Below are positions 20,829 to 28,215 of a stretch of DNA of 64,000 nucleotides, piece after piece. The DNA comes from Pseudomonas sp. N3-W (GTDB lineage Bacteria > Pseudomonadota > Gammaproteobacteria > Pseudomonadales > Pseudomonadaceae): assembly GCF_024970185.1 (NCBI RefSeq), contig NZ_CP103965.1:2042001-2106000 (forward strand), in the 5' to 3' direction. The notes below the pieces were generated by a model. That model saw only the letters and a program-made list of their open reading frames with translations. It did not search any database and was not told the origin of the DNA. Both the position numbers and the translations under genes were made by a program. The stretch's first letter is position 1, and every line of letters starts with the position of its first letter.

Positions 20829-21863
20829 ATGCCACAAGCATTGATCCTCAACCAACGTATCGTCCTGGTGTCCCGCCCGGTGGGCGCGCCGACACCTGAG
20901 AATTTCCGCCTGGAACGCGTTGCCTTGCCGGAGCTGGCGGACGGTCAGGTGTTGCTCAAGACCCTCTATCTGTCGCTGGACCCTTATATGCGCGGGCGCA
21001 TGAGTGATGCGCCGTCCTACGCGGCACCGGTAGAAATCGACGAGGTGATGACCGGGGGCGCAGTCAGCCGGGTGGAACACTCGTTGAACCCGAAATTTCA
21101 GGAAGGTGATCTGGTGGTCGGCTTGACCGGTTGGCAGAGCCACAGCATCAGCGATGGTCGCAATATCATCCCTGTTCCGTCCGGGTTGCCGAGCCCGTCG
21201 ATGGCCCTGGGTGTATTGGGCATGCCGGGCATGACCGCTTACATGGGCCTGATGGACATCGGCCAGCCCAAGGCCGGCGAGACGCTGGTGGTCGCGGCGG
21301 CATCCGGGGCGGTGGGTTCGGTGGTCGGTCAGGTGGGCAAACTCAAGGGCTTGCGTGTGGTGGGTGTCGCCGGCGGTGCGGAAAAATGCCGCTACGTGGT
21401 CGAGGAGCTGGGTTTTGATGCCTGCATCGACCACAAGAGCTCGGGTTTCGCCAATGAGCTGGCCCAAGCCTGCCCCAAAGGTATCGACATTTACTACGAA
21501 AACGTCGGCGGCAAGGTGTTCGATGCGGTCGTGCGGCTGCTGAATGCCAAGGCGCGGATTCCCCTGTGTGGCCTGATCGCCGGCTACAACGCCCATGAAG
21601 CGCCCGCTGGCCCGGATCGCTTGCCGGCCTTTCAGCGAACCATGCTGACCAAGCGGGTGCGGATGCAGGGCTTTATCGTGTTCGACGACTATGGCGATCG
21701 TCAGCCGGAATTCATCAGCGCCATGACGCCCTGGGTGCGTGAGGGCAAGGTGAAATTCCGCGAGGACGTGGTCGAAGGCCTGGAGCAGGCGCCCGAGGCG
21801 TTCATCGGGCTGCTGGAGGGGCGTAACTTCGGCAAACTGGTGGTGCGGGTCGCCCAGGACTGA
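20829..21863 (+). CDS. NADP-dependent oxidoreductase (MDR/curcumin-reductase-like)
   Basis: A 344-residue zinc-independent medium-chain reductase. It resembles the family of E. coli CurA and leukotriene B4 dehydrogenase, which reduce the double bond of alpha,beta-unsaturated carbonyls. The glycine-rich nucleotide motif AASGAVGSVVGQVGK lies near residue 157, and the active-site-like YYENVGG near residue 223. No zinc-ligand cysteines are arranged as in alcohol dehydrogenases. The RBS AAGGAGA precedes the ATG. It separates ybaB from recR, and a link to reactive-aldehyde detoxification is only inferred. Confidence 0.85.
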   Translation: MPQALILNQRIVLVSRPVGAPTPENFRLERVALPELADGQVLLKTLYLSLDPYMRGRMSDAPSYAAPVEIDEVMTGGAVSRVEHSLNPKFQEGDLVVGLTGWQSHSISDGRNIIPVPSGLPSPSMALGVLGMPGMTAYMGLMDIGQPKAGETLVVAAASGAVGSVVGQVGKLKGLRVVGVAGGAEKCRYVVEELGFDACIDHKSSGFANELAQACPKGIDIYYENVGGKVFDAVVRLLNAKARIPLCGLIAGYNAHEAPAGPDRLPAFQRTMLTKRVRMQGFIVFDDYGDRQPEFISAMTPWVREGKVKFREDVVEGLEQAPEAFIGLLEGRNFGKLVVRVAQD

Positions 21864-21929
21864 GTATTTGACGCTGGCCGGAGGCGCGGGTATAAACCGC
21901 GTCTCGTTGTTTTTGTCGGACTTTCCCCC

Positions 21930-22532
21930 ATGAGCTTCAGCCCTTTGATTCGCCAACTGATCGATGCCCTGCGCACGTTGCCGGGTGTCGGTCAGAAAAC
22001 CGCCCAGCGCATGGCGTTGCAACTGCTTGAGCGTGATCGTAGCGGTGGCTCGCGACTGGCCTTGGCGCTGAGCCAGGCCATGGAAGGTGTCGGCCATTGC
22101 CGTCTGTGCCGCACGCTGACCGAAGACGATCTGTGCCCGCAGTGTGCCGATACGCGCCGCGACGACACGTTGCTATGCGTGGTCGAAGGCCCGATGGACG
22201 TCTATGCAGTGGAGCAGACCGGCTTCCGTGGTCGCTACTTCGTGCTCAAGGGTCATTTGTCGCCCCTCGACGGACTTGGGCCGGAAGCCATCGGCATTCC
22301 GCAATTGCTCGCCCGGATAGAAGAGGCGGGCACGTTCACCGAAGTCATTCTCGCCACCAACCCGACGGTGGAAGGCGAGGCCACGGCGCATTACATCGCC
22401 CAGTTGCTCAGCAACAAAGGCCTGATCGCTTCGCGCATCGCTCATGGTGTGCCATTGGGTGGGGAGCTGGAACTGGTGGATGGCGGGACACTGGCGCATT
22501 CGTTTGCAGGGCGTAAGCCGATCGCCTTGTAG
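21930..22532 (+). CDS. recR: Recombination mediator protein RecR
   Basis: A 200-residue RecFOR-pathway protein that loads RecA at single-strand gaps. A helix-hairpin-helix is near the N terminus ([16 protein letters not shown]), followed by a four-cysteine zinc module ([16 protein letters not shown]) and a Toprim domain beginning [12 protein letters not shown]. The length is typical. Gene order with dnaX and ybaB supports the call, although an oxidoreductase gene intervenes. A REPIN follows directly. Confidence 0.96.
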   Translation: MSFSPLIRQLIDALRTLPGVGQKTAQRMALQLLERDRSGGSRLALALSQAMEGVGHCRLCRTLTEDDLCPQCADTRRDDTLLCVVEGPMDVYAVEQTGFRGRYFVLKGHLSPLDGLGPEAIGIPQLLARIEEAGTFTEVILATNPTVEGEATAHYIAQLLSNKGLIASRIAHGVPLGGELELVDGGTLAHSFAGRKPIAL

Positions 22533-22546
22533 TGCCTGTACTGGCG

Positions 22547-22615
22547 CCTTCGCGAGCAGGCTCGCTCCCACAGTTGAAATGCGACCCTTTGTGGGAGCGA
22601 GCCTGCTCGCGAAGG
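22547..22615. repeat. REPIN, GTGGGAGCGAGCC family, after recR
   Basis: A near-perfect inverted pair: CCTTCGCGAGCAGGCTCGCT towards CCCAC, and GTGGGAGCGAGCCTGCTCGC towards GAAGG, only about 18 bp apart. This is the cleanest copy in the window. Confidence 0.9.
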
Positions 22616-22706
22616 GCGCGCCTCGGTCTATCTGATTCATACAATCGTGTTGAAAACCAAGCAAGCGCTCGGTTAACGTCGCTGAACCCTTCAGTGGAGT
22701 TCGCCG

Positions 22707-23855
22707 ATGCCTGCCTTCCAGCAATACTTCGATCCCAGCCATCAACTGGTCCGCGACAGCGTCCGGCGCTTCGTCGAACGCGAGATCCTGCCGGACATCG
22801 ACCAGTGGGAAGAGGCCGAAAATTTCCCTCGCGAGCTCTACCTCAAGGCCGGCGCGGCGGGGATTCTGGGTATCGGCTACCCCGAAGCGCTGGGCGGCAG
22901 CCACGAAGGTGATCTGTTCGCCAAGGTCGCCGCCAGCGAAGAGCTGATGCGCTGCGGCTCTGGCGGTCTGGTGGCGGGCCTGGGTTCGCTGGACATCGGC
23001 CTGCCGCCCATTCTGAAATGGGCCCGGCCCGACGTCCGCGACCGCGTGGTGCCGCCGGTATTGGCCGGCGAAAAGATCAGCGCCCTGGCCATCACCGAGC
23101 CCAGCGGCGGCTCCGATGTGGCCAACCTGCAAACCCGCGCTGTGCGAGATGGCGACTTTTACCGGGTCAGCGGCAGCAAAACCTTTATCACCAGCGGCGT
23201 ACGGGCGGATTTCTACACCGTGGCCGTGCGCACGGGTGAGCCGGGTTTCGGCGGCATCAGCCTGTTGCTGATCGAAAAGGGCACGCCCGGTTTCACCGTT
23301 GGCCGTCAACTGAAGAAAATGGGTTGGTGGGCGTCGGATACCGCCCAATTGTTCTTCGACGATTGCCGCGTGCCGGTCGGCCATCTGATCGGCGTCGAAA
23401 ACATGGGCTTCGCCTGCATCATGGGCAACTTCCAGAGCGAGCGTCTGGCGTTGGCATTAATGGCCAACATGACGGCGCAGCTGGCGCTGGAAGAAAGCCT
23501 GAAATGGGCGCGACAGCGTGAAGCGTTTGGTAAACCGATTGGCAAGTTCCAGGTGCTCAAGCATCGCCTGGCCGAGATGGCCACGGCGTTGGAGGTGTCG
23601 CGCGAATTCACCTATCGCCAGGCAGCGAAAATGGCGGCGGGGCAGAGCGTGATCAAGGAAATTTCCATGGCCAAGAATTTTGCCACCGACACGGCGGATC
23701 GCATCACCACCGATGCGGTGCAGATCCTGGGTGGGCTGGGTTACATGCGAGAGAGTCTGGTGGAGCGGTTGTATCGGGATAACCGGATCCTGTCGATCGG
23801 CGGCGGGACACGGGAAGTGATGAACGAGATCATCAGCAAGCAGATGGGGCTTTGA
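22707..23855 (+). CDS. Acyl-CoA dehydrogenase
   Basis: A 382-residue FAD enzyme that introduces the alpha-beta double bond in acyl-CoAs, passing electrons to ETF. The family signatures are present: ALAITEPSGGSDVANLQT around residues 126-143, FQSERLALALMA near 242, REAFGKPIGKFQVLKH near 272, and the C-terminal QILGGLGYMRESLVERLYRD. The GTREVMNEII end is typical. Chain-length preference cannot be read with confidence; the LGGSHEGDLF region and overall size fit short- or medium-chain members. No other beta-oxidation gene is adjacent; fadBA lies 37 kb away. Confidence 0.9.
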   Translation: MPAFQQYFDPSHQLVRDSVRRFVEREILPDIDQWEEAENFPRELYLKAGAAGILGIGYPEALGGSHEGDLFAKVAASEELMRCGSGGLVAGLGSLDIGLPPILKWARPDVRDRVVPPVLAGEKISALAITEPSGGSDVANLQTRAVRDGDFYRVSGSKTFITSGVRADFYTVAVRTGEPGFGGISLLLIEKGTPGFTVGRQLKKMGWWASDTAQLFFDDCRVPVGHLIGVENMGFACIMGNFQSERLALALMANMTAQLALEESLKWARQREAFGKPIGKFQVLKHRLAEMATALEVSREFTYRQAAKMAAGQSVIKEISMAKNFATDTADRITTDAVQILGGLGYMRESLVERLYRDNRILSIGGGTREVMNEIISKQMGL

Positions 23856-23878
23856 GTTCTGCTGTGTTGCAGCTGCCG

Positions 23879-23902
23879 CCTTCGCGAGCAGGCTCGCGAA
23901 GG
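23879..23902. repeat. Compact REP palindrome
   Basis: CCTTCGCGAG and CTCGCGAAGG joined by CAGG. It looks like one arm of the GTGGGAGC family with the GTGGGAGC end lost, in the gap between convergent acyl-CoA dehydrogenase and apt. Confidence 0.7.
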
Positions 23903-23920
23903 CGTCGGTGAGGGCGCCGC

Positions 23921-24469
23921 CTACTGCTCGCTCAACGCAAACTGCGTCAGGCAGAACGTCGGAATCCCCATGTCTTCCAGACGCTGCGAACCACCCAGCT
24001 CTGGCAAGTCAATGATCGCCGCCGCTTCGTGAATCCTCGCCCCCATGCGCCGAATCAGGTTGGCCGCCGCAATCAGCGTCCCGCCGGTGGCGATCAGGTC
24101 GTCGAACATCACCACAGAATCACCCTCGCACAGGCTGTCGGCATGCACTTCCAGGAACGCCTCGCCGTACTCGGTGGCGTAACCCTCGGCCAGTACGTCC
24201 GCCGGCAGTTTGCCCTGCTTGCGAAACAGCACCAGCGGCTTGTTCAGTTGATAGGCCAGTACCGAACCGATCAGAAAACCGCGAGCGTCCATGGCGCCGA
24301 TGTGGGTGAAGTCGGCCTCCACGTAGCGGTGGGCGAAGCTGTCCATCACCAGGCGCAGGGCCGTGGGCGACTGGAACAACGGGGTGATGTCGCGAAAGAT
24401 CACGCCCGGCTTGGGAAAGTCGATCACGGGGCGGATCAGGGATTTGATGTCGAAGGAGTCGAAGACCAT
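23921..24469 (-). CDS. apt: Adenine phosphoribosyltransferase
   Basis: A 182-residue purine-salvage enzyme that converts adenine plus PRPP to AMP. The PRPP-binding motif [14 protein letters not shown] lies near residue 118, and the adenine-site segment [14 protein letters not shown] near residue 17. I chose ATG at 24469 (MVFDSFDIK) over ATG at 24496 because family members start there. The upstream gap to anr is short, and the two genes are probably separate units. Confidence 0.95.
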   Translation of the reverse strand: MVFDSFDIKSLIRPVIDFPKPGVIFRDITPLFQSPTALRLVMDSFAHRYVEADFTHIGAMDARGFLIGSVLAYQLNKPLVLFRKQGKLPADVLAEGYATEYGEAFLEVHADSLCEGDSVVMFDDLIATGGTLIAAANLIRRMGARIHEAAAIIDLPELGGSQRLEDMGIPTFCLTQFALSEQ

Positions 24470-24547
24470 CGTCAAGGTGTCCTGGCAGGGATGCAAACGC
24501 CGCAGTATACCCGCGGCTGAATCGATTCGCTCAGCCGCGGTTGCAGA

Positions 24548-25282
24548 TCAGCCTTCGAGCGAGCCACCGGCCAGGGCGCAGAGCTGGATCGGGTCGAGGA
24601 TGTGCACTTCCTTGCCTTCGGCAGAAATCAGTTCGTTCTGCTGGAAGCGGGTGAACACCCGGGACACGGTTTCCACCGCCAGGCCCAGGTAATTGCCGAT
24701 TTCGTTGCGCGACATGCTCAGGCGGAACTGGTTGGCCGAGAAACCGCGAGCGCGAAAGCGCGCCGACAGGTTGACCAGGAACGTGGCGATGCGCTCGTCG
24801 GCGGTTTTCTTCGACAGCAGCAACATCATTTGCTGATCGTCACGAATCTCGCGGCTCATCACTCGCATCAGCTGACGACGCAGTTGCGGCAGTTGCAGCG
24901 CCAGTTCGTCGAGGCGTTCGAAAGGGATTTCGCAAACCGAGGTGGTTTCCAGCGCCTGGGCCGACACCGGATGTTTTTCGGTGTCCATGCCCGACAGGCC
25001 GACCAGTTCACTCGGCAGGTGGAAGCCGGTGAGCTGTTCTTCGCCGCCATCGCTGAGGCTGAAGGTCTTGAGGGCGCCGGAGCGTACTGCATAAACGGAA
25101 TCGAAGGTGTCGCCCTGGCGGAACAGGAATTCGCCTTTTTTCAACGGGCGACCACGTTTAACGATTTCGTCCAGCGCATCCATGTCTTCCAGATTCAACG
25201 AAAGTGGCAGGCACAGAGGGGCCAGGCTGCAATCCTTGCAATGAGCCTGGTTATGAGCGCGCAGTTTAACTGGCTCGGACAT
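24548..25282 (-). CDS. anr: Oxygen-sensing Crp/Fnr-type regulator Anr
   Basis: A 244-residue global regulator of low-oxygen metabolism. The N-terminal cysteines Cys15, Cys18 and Cys24, together with Cys117, are placed as in Fnr and Anr for an O2-labile 4Fe-4S cluster. A cyclic-nucleotide-like beta barrel, a long dimer helix and the recognition helix ([16 protein letters not shown], about 193-208) follow. The active form binds TTGATnnnnATCAA. Boxes of that form lie upstream of hemN, ccoN2, ccoG and ccoN1 in this window. I placed the start at 25282 (MSEPVKLRA), not the upstream in-frame codon at 25381, because this gives the family's length. Confidence 0.95.
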   Translation of the reverse strand: MSEPVKLRAHNQAHCKDCSLAPLCLPLSLNLEDMDALDEIVKRGRPLKKGEFLFRQGDTFDSVYAVRSGALKTFSLSDGGEEQLTGFHLPSELVGLSGMDTEKHPVSAQALETTSVCEIPFERLDELALQLPQLRRQLMRVMSREIRDDQQMMLLLSKKTADERIATFLVNLSARFRARGFSANQFRLSMSRNEIGNYLGLAVETVSRVFTRFQQNELISAEGKEVHILDPIQLCALAGGSLEG

Positions 25283-25438
25283 TTCTTTAATCCTTGTGGG
25301 AAAAACACACATTAGCCGTAAGGGTAACTCACGGGAGGACGTTGAAGCCAGCGTGTGGCTATTTTGCCCCAGGGTTATCAAGCAAGCGGCGGAGCAGCCG
25401 ATAACCTGTCATCTGATTGCTTGCAAGGAGCCGTATTC

Positions 25439-25718
25439 ATGTCCGCTATCGGTACGCTAAGCCCCGGTAACGCCGGCCTGTCGACGCAGGCTGCAGCAGC
25501 AGATCGCCGAAAAAATGGCCGATATGCAGGCAGTGATGAAAGATAAACGGCTGAGCCTTGAAGAAATAAAGGCCAGGCTCGGCACTCTCCAGGCCTTCAT
25601 CACCAACCTCAATGGCGGCATGATCGTCGCCAACACCGCGCTCAGCAAAGCCATGAAGCAGGCCGGCCTGGGCCCGGACCAAATCCTCAAGGCGGCATCG
25701 CTGCTGCTCAAGTCCTAG
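25439..25718 (+). pseudogene. Small conserved-type gene broken by a frameshift
   Basis: A strong RBS (AAGGAG, 25425-25430) precedes ATG at 25439. That frame reads MSAIGTLSPGNAGLSTQA and then degenerates to a stop at 25546. A helical, protein-like frame (LQQQIAEKMADMQAVMKDKR and onward) is open from 25461 to the TAG ending at 25718, one nucleotide out of register. Joining them near the CTGCAGCAGCAG run at about 25485-25499 would give roughly 92 residues. The 280-nt span is one over a multiple of three. This is either a true frameshift (one inserted or two deleted bases) or a sequence error. The downstream frame alone could start at ATG 25515 (67 residues) but has no RBS. Function unknown. Confidence 0.6.
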
Positions 25719-27097
25719 ATCACTCGGGAAAACCGCTGACGGTTGTGCTGTTCCAGATACGCGTCGAAGACCATGCACACCGAACGTACCAGCAATCGGC
25801 CGGCGGGCAGGACGCCGATGTGTTCGTTATCGAGTTCGATCAACCCGTCCTCTGCCATGGCCTGCAATTGCGGCCACAGTTCGCCAAAGTAGCCGCGAAA
25901 ATCGATGTTGAACGCCTGTTCGATGAGCGCGAACTCCAGGCTGAACGTGCAGATCAGTTGCTGAATCACTTCCCGGCGCAATCGATCATCGGCGTTGCAC
26001 AGCAGGCCACGGCTGGTGGCCAATTGCGCTGAGGCAAGGGCGTTCTGATACTGGTTCAGGTCGCTGCTGTTCTGGCAGTACAAGTCGCCGATCTGGCTGA
26101 TGGCCGACACTCCCAGACCAATCAGATCGCAATGCCCATGGGTGGTGTAGCCCTGGAAGTTGCGTTGCAGGGTTGATTCTTCCTGGGCAATCGCCAGTTC
26201 GTCGTCGGGCAGGGCGAAGTGGTCCATGCCGATGTAGCGGTAGCCAGCAGCGGTCAGCTGTTCGATGGTGCGTTGCAGCATTTCCAGTTTTTGGGCAGGC
26301 AGAGGCAGCTCGTTGCCATTGATTCGACGTTGCGGCATGAAACGTTCCGGCAGGTGGGCGTAGTTGAACACCGAAAGCCGGTCCGGTTGCAGGCTGATGA
26401 CTTCGTCGACCGTGCGGGCGAAATTTTCCGGGGTCTGCTTGGGCAGGCCGTAGATCAGGTCGATGTTGATCGAGCGAAACTGCAGGGTTCGCGCAGCGTC
26501 GATCACGGCGCGCGTTTCTTCCAGGCTCTGCAGGCGATTGACCGCCCGTTGCACCGCTGGGTCGAGGTCTTGCAGGCCGATGCTGACCCGATTGAAGCCC
26601 AGCTCACGCAGCAGGCCCATGGTCGACCAGTCGGCTTCCCGGGGGTCGATCTCGATGCTGTAGTCGCCGGAATCGTCGTCCAGCAGGTTGAAGTGCTTGC
26701 GCAACTGAGCCATCAACTGGCGCAGCTCGTCATGGCTGAGAAAGGTCGGGGTACCGCCGCCGAAGTGCAGCTGTTCGACTTTTTGCGCGGGGTCGAGGTG
26801 GCAGGCGATCAGTTGGATCTCCTGCTCCAGGCGCTGCAAATAGGGCAGGGCGCGGCCCCGGTCCTTGGTGATGACTTTGTTGCAGGCGCAGTAATAGCAA
26901 ATGTTCGCGCAGAACGGCACATGCACATACAAGGACAGCGGTCGCAGTGCTTTGCGGCTTTCGCGCAGGGCGTGGAACAGGTCGAAGGTGCCGACCTGGC
27001 TGTTGAATTGCACGGCGGTCGGATACGAGGTGTAGCGCGGTCCCGCCAGGTCGTAACGGCGGATCAGTTCTGAGTCCCAACGAATGGCGTCGAGCAT
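25715..27097 (-). CDS. hemN: Oxygen-independent coproporphyrinogen III oxidase HemN
   Basis: A 460-residue radical-SAM enzyme that decarboxylates coproporphyrinogen III to protoporphyrinogen IX without O2, keeping haem supply going in microaerobic growth. The cluster motif is Cys63, Cys67 and Cys70 (CANICYYC), followed by an additional Cys72 as in HemN proper, which separates it from HemW-like relatives. The HFGGGTPT segment follows. A perfect Anr box lies 65-78 bp upstream. Neighbouring anr and cbb3 genes fit a shared low-oxygen role. Confidence 0.96.
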   Translation of the reverse strand: MLDAIRWDSELIRRYDLAGPRYTSYPTAVQFNSQVGTFDLFHALRESRKALRPLSLYVHVPFCANICYYCACNKVITKDRGRALPYLQRLEQEIQLIACHLDPAQKVEQLHFGGGTPTFLSHDELRQLMAQLRKHFNLLDDDSGDYSIEIDPREADWSTMGLLRELGFNRVSIGLQDLDPAVQRAVNRLQSLEETRAVIDAARTLQFRSINIDLIYGLPKQTPENFARTVDEVISLQPDRLSVFNYAHLPERFMPQRRINGNELPLPAQKLEMLQRTIEQLTAAGYRYIGMDHFALPDDELAIAQEESTLQRNFQGYTTHGHCDLIGLGVSAISQIGDLYCQNSSDLNQYQNALASAQLATSRGLLCNADDRLRREVIQQLICTFSLEFALIEQAFNIDFRGYFGELWPQLQAMAEDGLIELDNEHIGVLPAGRLLVRSVCMVFDAYLEQHNRQRFSRVI

Positions 27098-27161
27098 GCG
27101 GGCATTCCCCCGGATAGGCTGGCAGTGTGAGCGAGTCTATGGGGTGCGGCGTTGGGGCATC

Positions 27162-27175
27162 TTGATTTGCATCAA
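27162..27175 (-). promoter_or_regulatory. Anr box upstream of hemN
   Basis: TTGATTTGCATCAA is a perfect match to the Fnr/Anr consensus TTGATnnnnATCAA, centred 71 bp upstream of the hemN ATG. Class II activation from it would start transcription about 30 nt before the ATG. Confidence 0.88.
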
Positions 27176-27202
27176 CGATGGTTGGTGGCTTTGATCGGTT
27201 TT

Positions 27203-27294
27203 TGTGGCGAGGGAGCTTGCTTCCGCTGGACTGCGTAGCAGTCCCACCTTTTGGGGCCGCTTCGCAGCCCAGCGGGAGCAAGCTCCCTCGCCAC
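27203..27294. repeat. REPIN, GTGGCGAGGGAGC family, between hemN and SafE-like gene
   Basis: GTGGCGAGGGAGCTTGCTTC at 27203 and its inverse ending CTCCCTCGCCAC at 27294, each with a GCGTAGCAG or GCTTCGCAGC inner arm. Confidence 0.85.
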
Positions 27295-27298
27295 AGGG

Positions 27299-27982
27299 TC
27301 AGTGCCCCATGAGCCAATGCTGATGCGGCCCCGGCAATGTCCAGATGCCAAACAGAATCACCAACAACCCGCCACTCATGCGCACACTGCGCTTGCGCAA
27401 CAACGCCGTGACCCGTTCCGCCGCCAGCCCCGTGGCCAATAAAATCGGCCACGTTCCCAGCCCGAACGCCAGCATCAACAGCGCACTGTCGAGCGCATTG
27501 CCCTGACTCGCCGCCCACAACAACGTGCTGTAAACCAGCCCGCACGGTAGCCAGCCCCAGAGCGCGCCCAGCAGCAGGGCGCGGGGCAGGCTTGAGACCG
27601 GCAGCAGTTTGTTGGCAACCGGCTGGATATGCCGCCACAGGCCGCGACCGAGGCTTTCGATGCGGGTCAGGCCGCTCCACCAGCCGGCCAGGTACAGGCC
27701 CATGGAAATCAGCAGCAACCCGGCGAGGATGCGCATGAATATCGCCGCCGGGCTATTGGCCACCGCCCAACCGGCCAGGCCGATCAACAGGCCGGCCGTC
27801 GCATAGCTGAGAATCCGCCCCAGGTTGTAGGCCAGCAGCAGGCGAAAGCGTCGGCTGCGTTGTTCCTTGGGAATGGCCAGGGTCAGCGCGCCCATCAGGC
27901 CGCCGCACATGCCCAGGCAATGGCCGCCGCCGAGCAGGCCGAGAATCAGCGCGGACACCAGCAAGGGCGCCAATTCAAGCAT
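27299..27982 (-). CDS. SafE/TauE-like membrane protein of the cbb3 assembly cluster
   Basis: A 227-residue integral membrane protein with about six hydrophobic segments. The first, LVSALILGLLGGGHCLGMCGG, carries His21, Cys22 and Cys26, a conserved feature of this group. It is annotated in many genomes as sulfite exporter TauE/SafE, but the group next to ccoS is better viewed as of unknown function; a role in metal or redox handling during cbb3 maturation is inferred only from its place. The ATG at 27982 overlaps the ccoS end by 8 nt, so it is the last gene of ccoG-H-I-S-safE. Confidence 0.8.
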   Translation of the reverse strand: MLELAPLLVSALILGLLGGGHCLGMCGGLMGALTLAIPKEQRSRRFRLLLAYNLGRILSYATAGLLIGLAGWAVANSPAAIFMRILAGLLLISMGLYLAGWWSGLTRIESLGRGLWRHIQPVANKLLPVSSLPRALLLGALWGWLPCGLVYSTLLWAASQGNALDSALLMLAFGLGTWPILLATGLAAERVTALLRKRSVRMSGGLLVILFGIWTLPGPHQHWLMGH

Positions 27983-28193
27983 GGGGTGGCGCCTTGTCGT
28001 CCAGTTTGGCTGGCTGGCCGCTGGCTTCATCGACGGCGGCAGTGTGGTTCGGGTCCTGATCGTCGAACAGGATGCTGTGCGCCGGGCCGTCGAGGTCGTC
28101 GTACTGACCGCTGTCGACCGCCCAGAAAAAGATGTAGACGGCGATGGCCACGATCAGCAACGCGGCCGGGATCATCACATAAAGAGCTGGCAT
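27975..28193 (-). CDS. ccoS: cbb3 oxidase maturation protein CcoS
   Basis: A 72-residue single-span membrane protein (ALYVMIPAALLIVAIAVYIFFWAV at about residues 3-26). It matches CcoS/FixS, including the SGQYDDLDGPAHSILFDD segment after the membrane span. CcoS is needed for cofactor insertion (haems and Cu) into cbb3 oxidase. It starts 22 nt after the ccoI stop. Confidence 0.93.
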   Translation of the reverse strand: MPALYVMIPAALLIVAIAVYIFFWAVDSGQYDDLDGPAHSILFDDQDPNHTAAVDEASGQPAKLDDKAPPHA

Positions 28194-28215
28194 CTGGACT
28201 CCATGCCCGCGCGGC

